From positions 1,364,001 through 1,428,000 of the forward strand of contig NZ_CP135918.1 in the NCBI RefSeq assembly GCF_032393985.1: DNA of 64,000 bases, read 5' to 3'. A model generated the notes under the pieces. It was not told where the DNA came from. It ran no database searches and was given only the letters and a program-made list of their open reading frames with translations. Each line of letters opens with the position of its first letter. The stretch's first letter is position 1. The translations under genes were made by a program, and so were the position numbers. Positions 57,060 through 64,000 of this stretch are shown one piece after another. The DNA is from Fischerella sp. JS2 (GTDB lineage Bacteria; Cyanobacteriota; Cyanobacteriia; Cyanobacteriales; Nostocaceae).

Positions 57060-58984
57060 TTATACTAAAAATTTTAGTGAATTTACGGTAGTATTAACAC
57101 CTGTGAGTTTGCTTAACCTCTGCGGAACAAAATCCGAGTTTTTGGCGTTTTCAATCTGAGTTAAGTAACATTCATATACTGCCAACAGAAAACCTTTGAT
57201 CGCATCTTGTTTGCCTGTTTTAATTAAATCGTCAGCTTTGCGGAAGAATTGCGATCGCCATTTCTAAGTTTATTGGCTTCAATGCGGAGGGGTTTGATTA
57301 TTGTTTTATTGACCCGTCCTAATTTTTCCTCAATTCGGGAAGTAATCACTAAAGCATTGACAGGAAACTCTGGTGAATCTGGCACAATGGCTTCACGAGT
57401 AGTAGTATTTAACTCACAGAAGCGATCAACAATAACGAGTATGCGTTGTTTTCTTAACAGTCGTGACAGTAATTCTACACAAACGGCTTCTTGCTCATCA
57501 ATAAAAGCTTGCAACTGTCCCTGAATTGCTTCCAATAGCGAAGATTTACCTTCTACTACCCGAAACTCTTCTTCTAGCAACACGGGTAACATCAAATGTT
57601 CACATAGACGTTGATCTTTAGTTTCTGCGATCGCCCACCGCGCCATCTAACAAGCTAAACTAGTTTTGCCAACACCCCCTTCGCCACAAATGACTAAGCA
57701 ACTACGCTTTTTTGCAAAAGTTGGGTGTAGGTTCTCCCCAGTAAGTTGAGGAACCGTATTTCCATCCAAAATTACAGGAATTGGCACATAGGTAGCACGA
57801 GAATTGACAGTATCTTTTTTCGGAAATTGCTCTCGCACTGAATTAATGTACTTCCCCACTCAGGCATCCAAGACTCTGGGATGATAATGAAACCACCCGA
57901 CAAATAGCACATAGCGCAAAGGTACATTAATGCTAATAAAAGGTAGAGAAAAATCTGTGTAAGGTTTGAGGGCATTATTGAGTTTCAACAGCCACAAAGG
58001 CGCTACTCGCAGCAAAATCAGCCACAGAGAAGGCAGCAAGCTGATATAAGCTGCAATTCCCAACCGCAGTTTATGCTTGAGTAACCATTCCACGACCCTA
58101 TCAAATAAGCGAGTTTCTTTTTCTGCTTTTAGTGCTTCTAGGGGACGACGAATCTTAGCAGTATCTAACTCAGTAAATTTATCTTGGTTATCTTCGAGAA
58201 TTTTCAGAACTTTTTCAAAGTCAGAGATAACTTTGGTTAATTTGGTGCTGGGCAAATTATCAGCTATATCCTGGTAGCCGCCGATTATACCAGCTAACCC
58301 TTTAACTGCTCCATATCTGACGTAATATTCATTATCTTGCAACAGAGAAATTACATCCCCAACCGCAGATGTCGCTTCACTCCCTATTACACCCAAAGCA
58401 AGGGCTGCATTTTTGCGGACTCTGGGATTTTTATCTTTTAAGGCATTAATTAGGGAAGGAACAGCAACTTTTGCTTCTGTTCCCAATCGTCTCAACGCCG
58501 AAGCCGTATAAATTCGGACATATTCTTCCCGATCTTGCAAAGCTGCCATTAAGGGAGGAACTGCGGGTTTAGCTGCTTTACCAATTTCACCTAAAGCCAA
58601 AGCCGCATACATTCGCACTTGGGCATCTTCATCCTGTAAAGCTTCAGCTAAAGCATCCACCGCAGCATTAGCTTCCGAAGCCATATCACCCAACACCCAA
58701 GCTGCACGCCAGGGAATATTGCAATCGGGATTTTTCAAAACCTCTATTAGTGCTGGTACTGCTAGTGAACCAATACTTACCAAGGCATCATGTGCCTCTA
58801 AACGGACGCGGGCATTATTATCGATTAACTTTTCAATAATGGGAGCAATCTTTATGTCAGTCGGAATTTGCGCCCAACTGTTACTAGTCCACAATAACAG
58901 TAACATCAGACACAATACAGCCAGCTTGAGCGCTACCAAAGGTGTTTTGCTGGCTTGCTTGGTTAGTGAATCGGTGCAAATCAC
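57060..58984 (-). pseudogene. HEAT-repeat/NACHT (STAND) NTPase gene broken by TGA, TAG and a frameshift
   Basis: A signal-like N-terminus (LKLAVLCLMLLLLWTSNSWA) is followed by HEAT repeats (about residues 45-240) and a membrane segment (YISLLPSLWLILLRVAPLWLL). The frame then meets TGA at 57860-57862 but continues in the same frame into an NTPase start with Walker A (GEGGVGKT) and SLAC. TAG follows at 57647-57649, where CAG (Gln) would give SLACQMARWA, as in related NTPases. The frame goes on through LVIVDRF (Walker B-like) and VITSR to ANKLRNGDR, then shifts frame (57235-57245); a 60-codon tail to 57060 (KADDLIKTGKQDAIKGF) remains. The C-terminal NACHT part is deleted. STAND NTPases are signalling or defence ATPases. 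This copy is a pseudogene. Confidence 0.85.
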
Positions 58985-59120
58985 CCGATTAACATCTCCA
59001 ATTAAGAAAAATTTACTTATTTTACTCGTAGTGTTGGTTGTTGATTGTTAGTTCTCCTCACACCCCCCATTGCCCCTAATCCCCACCAGGGACCCCGAGT
59101 TCCCCACACTCTCCATCCCC

Positions 59121-59897
59121 TCACCTAACCAACTGCGCGGCGGAGTTAAAAAACAGCCGACTCAACCCCCTAGTTAACAAAATGATTGTCAACAAGTTGG
59201 CAAAGACAGTCATAAACATAATTACAATTTGGTAGGAAGCAGCATCAAGGGCATTGACACCGCTCAATAGCTGTCCAGCAACAAATCCTGGTATTGTCAC
59301 TAAACCAATAATCATCATTTGGTTAACAGTAGGAATTAAACCAGCACGAATGGCGTCTTTGCGATACTGAGCGATCGCTTGCTGGGGAGTTGCACCTAAA
59401 CTTAAATGAGTTTCGATTTCGATGTGACTATTATTGATGGTATTGACAAGACGTTCTCCAGCGATCGCAGCTGCATTCATCGCATTACCCAATATTATTC
59501 CCGCCAGAGGAATTACGTACTGTGGTTCGTACCATCTATTTGGCTGAATAATTACAAAATTAGTATAAAGTATAACCACAGTTGTACTAAATAAAATAGA
59601 ACCCCACACCAGAGGCAGAACTTGCGGTATTTTTTGAGTGATGCGATTTCTTGCGACAATCGCCGTAATTGTCAGCAATAATGCTAAAAACGCCACAACT
59701 GCCCAAGCATTGTCAAAAGCAAAGATGAAATCTAAAACGTATCCTAATACCACTAGTTGTAGGATGGTTCTCCCAGTCGCCAGAACTAAGTTGAGTTCTA
59801 GTCCGAGATTTTCCCAAACAGATAAACCAATGACTACAGCTATCAATGCTGTAGCACTAGCCAAATCAACCAAATCTAATTTCACCAGTTCTTGCAT
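59121..59897 (-). CDS. FetB-type ABC permease (UPF0014)
   Basis: This 258-residue inner-membrane protein has about seven helices and the UPF0014/FetB signature: GRTILQLVVLGYVLDFIF, GIILGNAMNAAAIAGERL and LSLGATPQQAI with the following YRKDAIRAGLIPTVNQM. In E. coli FetB pairs with the ATPase FetA in iron homeostasis; no FetA-like gene is next to it here, so the partner may be elsewhere. The frame is intact. Heptamer repeats lie directly upstream of the start. Confidence 0.88.
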   Translation of the reverse strand: MQELVKLDLVDLASATALIAVVIGLSVWENLGLELNLVLATGRTILQLVVLGYVLDFIFAFDNAWAVVAFLALLLTITAIVARNRITQKIPQVLPLVWGSILFSTTVVILYTNFVIIQPNRWYEPQYVIPLAGIILGNAMNAAAIAGERLVNTINNSHIEIETHLSLGATPQQAIAQYRKDAIRAGLIPTVNQMMIIGLVTIPGFVAGQLLSGVNALDAASYQIVIMFMTVFANLLTIILLTRGLSRLFFNSAAQLVR

Positions 59898-60308
59898 AGT
59901 TATGTAGTTAGTAGTTAGTAGTTAGTAGTTAGTAGGTAATGGGTAACTGGTAATTGTTATTAATCATCAACCACTAACCACTAACCACTATCCACCAACA
60001 ACCCACGGGAACTTTCATTACATGTATTGGCTCTTGTGTTGGTGTATATTACCTTTTACCCTAACAAATTGATGCCTTCAACAATTTTACATTCCAAATG
60101 CAAAACTCAATTCAGGGTTGAGCAAGTAACGGCAAATGTTTCAAGAGTTATACATTTTATTGGCAAGTTCTACGACACGGCAATAATTACAGTAAAAACT
60201 CTTGAATACAACGTATTATAGAGAACATATTAATAGTAATAATTAATTCATAAGTTCTCTGGATAAAAATTTAGTGACGGCATCTATATTGACATCAATT
60301 ATAAACTC
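59898..60308. other. Intergenic region with TTAGTAG heptamers
   Basis: This 411-bp divergent promoter region separates the FetB-like and aminotransferase genes. Tandem TTAGTAG heptamers occupy about 59903-59935, and ACCACTAACC repeats follow. The rest is AT-rich and no RNA gene was recognised. Confidence 0.5.
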
Positions 60309-61433
60309 ATGGTTCAAAGTCAAAATTCCATCCCTGCATTTGATATCAAACAGCAATATGCCTCCATTGCAGCAGAAGTGAGTACTGCGGTTTTAGAGGT
60401 TTTAACATCTGGTCGTTATATTGGTGGGCCAGTGGTTGAAAGCTTCGAGCGACAGTTTGCTGCCTATAATGGTGTGAATGAATGTGTAGGCTGTAATTCT
60501 GGTACAGATGCACTTTATTTAGCACTTAGGGCTTTTAATATTGGTGCAGACGATGAGGTAATTACAACACCTTTCACTTTTATTGCCACATCTGAGGTGA
60601 TCAATGCTGTAGGGGCAAAACCAGTGTTTGTTGATATCGATGCAACCACTTTTAATTTAGATTTAGAGCAACTAGCAGCAGCTATCACACCAAAAACTAA
60701 AGCCATTATCCCAGTTCACTTATTTGGACAACCTGTAGATATGACTGCATTGATGAGTATTGCCAATACTCACAATCTTATAGTCATTGAAGATTGCGCC
60801 CAATCTACAGGCGCAACTTGGAATAACCAAAGAGTAGGAAGTATAGGACATATCGGCTGTTTTAGCTTCTACCCTACCAAAAATCTCGGTGGTTGCGGTG
60901 ATGGCGGAGCGATAACGACAAATGATCCAGAAATTGCTGCTAAATTAAGGGTATTAAAAGAGCATGGTCAAAAACATCGCTACATCCACGAAGAGATAGG
61001 TGTGAACAGCCGTTTGGATGCCATCCAAGCGGCTATTTTACAAATCAAGCTGCGTTATTTGGATACTTGGAATCGAAAAAGGCAGGCGATCGCATCTCGT
61101 TATCAACAATTTCTCAATCAAGTTCCCGGTATAATTCCACCACAAGAATTAAATGGTGGCAAAGGAGTTTGGAACCAATACACCATTCGCGTACTTAACA
61201 AACAAAGAGACCGGGTACGTAACCAACTGCAAGAACGGGGCGTAAATACAATGATTTACTATCCCCGTCCTCTACATTTACAACCAGTTTACGAAAGTTT
61301 GAACTATCAACCAGGGCAGTTGCCAGTATCCGAACAAGCATCGCAAGAGGTTTTATCCTTACCCATGTTCCCAGAACTTGCCGAGGAACAACAAGATCAG
61401 GTGATTTATAGCCTTAAGGATTGTTTGGGGTAG
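60309..61433 (+). CDS. DegT/DnrJ/EryC1/StrS-family PLP aminotransferase
   Basis: This 374-residue PLP enzyme transfers an amino group to a keto-sugar nucleotide in most members. PLP contacts are clear: GCNSGTDAL, EDCAQSTGA (Asp162, Gln165) and Schiff-base Lys191 in FYPTKNLGG. The substrate-binding YYPRPLHLQPVY and NSRLDAIQAAIL are typical. Products go into surface polysaccharides or glycosides. It stands alone, with a GGGGGACAA tandem repeat just downstream (about 61442-61470). Confidence 0.92.
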   Translation: MVQSQNSIPAFDIKQQYASIAAEVSTAVLEVLTSGRYIGGPVVESFERQFAAYNGVNECVGCNSGTDALYLALRAFNIGADDEVITTPFTFIATSEVINAVGAKPVFVDIDATTFNLDLEQLAAAITPKTKAIIPVHLFGQPVDMTALMSIANTHNLIVIEDCAQSTGATWNNQRVGSIGHIGCFSFYPTKNLGGCGDGGAITTNDPEIAAKLRVLKEHGQKHRYIHEEIGVNSRLDAIQAAILQIKLRYLDTWNRKRQAIASRYQQFLNQVPGIIPPQELNGGKGVWNQYTIRVLNKQRDRVRNQLQERGVNTMIYYPRPLHLQPVYESLNYQPGQLPVSEQASQEVLSLPMFPELAEEQQDQVIYSLKDCLG

Positions 61434-61523
61434 GTGATAGGGGATCGGGGACAAGGGGGACAAGGGGGACAAGGGAGAACATCTCCACTTCCCACCCTCC
61501 TCACACCCCCATCACCCCAATTC

Positions 61524-62267
61524 CTACCCTCTCACCTCTACACTCGTTCCCAAAGCCTCAACTAAACCACGTATAGCCGCAATCATGGCAACTTCACTGT
61601 TGAGTTGGTTGATGGCAGAACCGACACCAACGCCAGCAGCACCAGCAGCGATCGCTAAGGGTACAGTAACGTTAGAAATTCCGGAAGCACACAGTACTGG
61701 TATAGATACCACACGAGCAATTTCGTAAGCTGCTGCCAATGTAGGAGCGGCTTTTTCAATCAAACCCAATGTACCAGCATGAGTAGGGTTGCTGCTAGTA
61801 CCACCTTCGGTTTGGATGATATTAGCACCAGCTTTCACCAATTCCTCAGCCAGTTGTACCTGTAAGTCCAGTGTCAGAATGTGAGGAACTGTTACAGAAA
61901 GCGTAATTTCTGGTAGCAAGGCGCGGGTTTGGCAAGTGAGTGCCAAAACTTCCTCAGCCTCAAATCTACGACCTTGAGCGTAGAAAGCATCAAAATTTCC
62001 AATTTCAATTAAATCCGCACCAGCAGCTACAGCTAACAAGAACTTTTCTGGATCTACCGCAGATACACAAATAGGTAAATCAGTCAAGCTTTTAGCTAAT
62101 TTTACTAAATTAGGATCAGCAGCGATATCAATAAAAGTAGCACCACCGTAGTGTGCTGCTCTCACAGTCGCCGCCACACGGTCAGCATCAAAATTATTTA
62201 AACCACTGATAACTTTGAGGGCGCAACGGTTAGCAAATGCACGTTGGAGAGTTGGATGCATCGTCAT
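61524..62267 (-). CDS. ycf23: Ycf23/DUF561 protein
   Basis: This 247-residue TIM-barrel-like protein (MTMHPTLQRAFANRCALKVI, GGATFIDIAADPNLVKLA, AGADLIEIGNFDAFY, TEGGTSS, AAGAAGVGVGSAIN) matches the Ycf23/DUF561 family found in cyanobacteria and algal plastids. The enzyme activity is not established, although the fold and phosphate-binding GVGVGSAI suggest a phosphorylated substrate. It is divergent from psaI. The frame is intact. Confidence 0.85.
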   Translation of the reverse strand: MTMHPTLQRAFANRCALKVISGLNNFDADRVAATVRAAHYGGATFIDIAADPNLVKLAKSLTDLPICVSAVDPEKFLLAVAAGADLIEIGNFDAFYAQGRRFEAEEVLALTCQTRALLPEITLSVTVPHILTLDLQVQLAEELVKAGANIIQTEGGTSSNPTHAGTLGLIEKAAPTLAAAYEIARVVSIPVLCASGISNVTVPLAIAAGAAGVGVGSAINQLNSEVAMIAAIRGLVEALGTSVEVRG

Positions 62268-62504
62268 GGTTTCTCTCGCAAATAATCAAAGTAGGAATAT
62301 TTTGACATTCTTTAGTGTCTTTAGGAATCTAGGATTAGCGATCGCCTTCAAGGGCAGGTTTTTAGAAGTTCACCAGTAGGGTAGTCAATATATATTTACA
62401 ATTAGCTTTTCTGTGTTAAAAATCTTTAGAATTTACAAGTTTAAGCGAAGAATTGCAGTAAGCTCATTTTGAATTGTAGTGTGCATTTTAGAGGAATCTT
62501 TACT

Positions 62505-62636
62505 ATGGCTTCACTTTTGGCTTCATACCCTGCTTCATTCTTGTCTCCTATTCTCGTCTACAGTATTGGTTGGATTGTACCAATTGTCGTATTCTCCTTG
62601 ATGCTGATCTACATTGAGCGCGAGGATATTGCGTAA
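62505..62636 (+). CDS. psaI: Photosystem I subunit VIII (PsaI)
   Basis: This 43-residue single-pass protein ends in a short hydrophilic tail IEREDIA and has the helix SPILVYSIGWIVPIVVFSLM, matching PsaI, a small photosystem I subunit that helps bind PsaL. GAGGAA lies before the ATG. It is transcribed toward the psbEFLJ operon and the two share the terminator at 62706. Confidence 0.88.
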   Translation: MASLLASYPASFLSPILVYSIGWIVPIVVFSLMLIYIEREDIA

Positions 62637-62705
62637 ATTAGTTATTGGTTATTGGTTATTGGTTAATAGTAAACAATTAACCACTAACTACTAACAAAAT
62701 TAATA

Positions 62706-62735
62706 CCGCCTATCTATTGAAGATGGGCGGTTTTT
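62706..62735 (+). terminator. Terminator between convergent psaI and psbJ
   Basis: Arms CCGCCTATCT and AGATGGGCGG (one G-T pair) are followed by TTTTT on the plus strand. It serves psaI; the A-run on the other side is short, so it may also work for psbJ. Confidence 0.85.
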
Positions 62736-62799
62736 GAATGCTGATTCCTAAACAAATTGCTAGAAAAGTCCGGCTTTTAGTACTAGGCTCATGTCAAAT

Positions 62800-62919
62800 T
62801 TAGACAGAAGAACCTAGTCCAGCGTAGGCTCCATAGAAGAAAATACCTACAACAGTAATAACACCTAATCCTGCGATTGTAGCAACAATCCACAGAGGAA
62901 TTCTCCCACTTCCAGACAC
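62800..62919 (-). CDS. psbJ: Photosystem II protein J
   Basis: This 39-residue single-pass protein (GTG start with GGAGG upstream) has the family features [20 protein letters not shown] and [10 protein letters not shown] at the end. PsbJ takes part in photosystem II assembly and electron flow at QA/QB. It is last in the psbEFLJ operon on the minus strand. Confidence 0.93.
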   Translation of the reverse strand: MSGSGRIPLWIVATIAGLGVITVVGIFFYGAYAGLGSSV

Positions 62920-63033
62920 TGTTTTCTCCTCCCTAAACACAAAATCAACACAGATTAATTCAGTTATCAGTTATCAGTTATCACTTTTATATCTTTAGAT
63001 AACTATTCACTGATTAAATAGCAGCTGTTCCAG

Positions 63034-63153
63034 TTAGTTAAAGAAATAACTGGAAAACAGAATCCCTAGAACAAAAACCAGTAGGAGTCCCAGGTAAAGT
63101 GAAGTCCGGTTCAGTTCAACCGGTTGATTGTTGGGGTTGGGGCTTCTTTCCAT
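63034..63153 (-). CDS. psbL: Photosystem II protein L
   Basis: This 39-residue protein starts [20 protein letters not shown] and ends SSYFFN, the standard PsbL. It has one helix near the QA side of the dimer interface. It is 9 bp from psbF in the operon. Confidence 0.95.
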   Translation of the reverse strand: MERSPNPNNQPVELNRTSLYLGLLLVFVLGILFSSYFFN

Positions 63154-63162
63154 GATTTTCTC

Positions 63163-63303
<141 letters not shown>

Positions 63304-63552
63304 CTACTTGCCAGTAAATTCTTCAACTTGTTGTTTTGCTTCATAACGGTTATTCACAATCGGCAATTCTTGCCGTGGTTGTGGATAATACTCGTTGGGG
63401 CGAGGTGTGCCAAACACATCGTATGCCAAACCAGTGCTGACGAATAACCAACCTGCAATAAATAATGCTGGAATGGTAATACTATGAATTACCCAATAGC
63501 GAACGCTGGTAATAATATCCGAAAACGGACGTTCTCCAGTACTTCCTGACAT
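63304..63552 (-). CDS. psbE: Cytochrome b559 alpha subunit
   Basis: This 82-residue subunit begins [20 protein letters not shown] and has the haem-ligand His in [10 protein letters not shown], then a lumenal tail with [12 protein letters not shown]. It forms the b559 haem with PsbF and is needed for photosystem II assembly. First gene of psbEFLJ; about 240 bp after the ycf48 gene. Confidence 0.97.
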   Translation of the reverse strand: MSGSTGERPFSDIITSVRYWVIHSITIPALFIAGWLFVSTGLAYDVFGTPRPNEYYPQPRQELPIVNNRYEAKQQVEEFTGK

Positions 63553-63794
63553 TTAGATTCCTACCTGTCTTTTCAAAGATGTTTTAACGCGTAGACTTCT
63601 TAGTCTTACCTAAGTACACTACATCTGATTCTGGATGTTTGCCCCCAGACGGGACTACTACACACTCGCCCGATTGGGTTCGTGTCTATTTAGATTTTTT
63701 ACATGAATTCATTATCCTATAAAGTTAAGAAAGAGTTACATCTTGCAACTTCTTTCTCAGAAATTAAGCAATGAATTCGTAAAGTTTTATTACA

Positions 63795-64000
63795 CTAAGC
63801 AGCATCAGATTTAGTAGCAGTGGCAATATCTGGTTGATACTTTAGTAAATAACCGCGATCGCCTATTACAAATCCCTGCTCAGGTGAAAAGAAAACAATC
63901 TTATAAAAATTAGCAGGAATTCCTTCTACATCGCGGTCTTTTTCCCAGGTTTTACCACCATCAGGACTGCGTAACAAATTACCGCTACCACCACTAACCC
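63795..64000 (-). CDS. ycf48: Ycf48/HCF136 photosystem II assembly factor, C-terminal part
   Basis: Only the last 68 residues are present; the N-terminal part lies beyond the right edge. The beta-propeller repeat VSGGSGNLLRSPDGGKTW and the closing blade (NFYKIVFFSPEQGFVIGDRG) match Ycf48, the lumenal factor that binds precursor D1. The order ycf48-psbE-F-L-J is the usual cyanobacterial one. Confidence 0.92.
   Translation of the reverse strand, partial: VSGGSGNLLRSPDGGKTWEKDRDVEGIPANFYKIVFFSPEQGFVIGDRGYLLKYQPDIATATKSDAA

Overview
The window comes from a cyanobacterium, most likely a filamentous heterocyst-forming one (Nostocales and relatives). Support: GCGATCGC (HIP1-type) octamers throughout, about 40% GC, an intact photosystem block (psaI, psbEFLJ, ycf48, a Psb34-like gene), a ycf23 homologue, a PEP-CTERM protein, and dense interspersed palindromes plus heptamer tandem repeats of the kind known from Nostoc/Anabaena-type genomes. 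I saw no rRNA, convincing tRNA or CRISPR array.

Layout. 1-2.8 kb: an RND efflux pump (inner-membrane pump cut by the left edge, plus adaptor). 3.5-10.9 kb: a minus-strand run with a lipoprotein, a conserved protein, tyrosine phenol-lyase, a small protein, a pheophorbide-a-oxygenase-like Rieske oxygenase, a Rieske/His-rich protein and a small DUF6918-like protein. 11-17 kb: small proteins, a HAD phosphatase, galactokinase, a HEAT-like protein with an acidic repeat tail, and a PEP-CTERM protein. 17.8-25.3 kb: an AtzE/AtzG-type amidase pair, a DUF952 protein, a frameshifted S9 peptidase, a sugar-type binding lipoprotein and an MFS carrier. 25.5-29.4 kb: housekeeping genes accD, pilD-type prepilin peptidase and leuB. 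29.5-40.2 kb: a sigma-factor/ankyrin fusion gene, a GNAT enzyme, three small secreted proteins, a LuxR regulator and an ABC-2 exporter with two paralogous permeases. 40.6-44.3 kb: a DHA2-type drug exporter split by an IS200/IS605 element. 44.9-51.5 kb: a small membrane protein, a secreted metallophosphoesterase, the Psb34-like gene, an NTF2-like protein, a zinc-ribbon protein and a lone broken tnpB. 51.9-59.9 kb: a divergent succinyl-CoA-synthetase-like pair, a large membrane protein, a ruined HEAT-NACHT gene and a FetB-like permease. 60.3-64 kb: a sugar aminotransferase, ycf23, psaI, then psbJ-L-F-E and ycf48.

Two things stand out. First, many genes are broken in recent, readable ways: a 35-bp tandem duplication, a one-base change in an A7 run, a clean IS insertion, and in-frame TAG/TGA codons in otherwise open frames. 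At one TAG and probably others the ancestral codon looks like CAG. This could be ongoing gene decay or sequence error; suppression is less likely. Second, there are two biochemically odd groups: the tyrosine phenol-lyase/Rieske cluster, and a SucC/SucD-like pair in which both residues of the phosphohistidine step are glutamine.

Gene functions are assigned by recognising motifs by eye; no database search was run. Starts were moved from the longest reading frame where a ribosome-binding site or family length argued for it.
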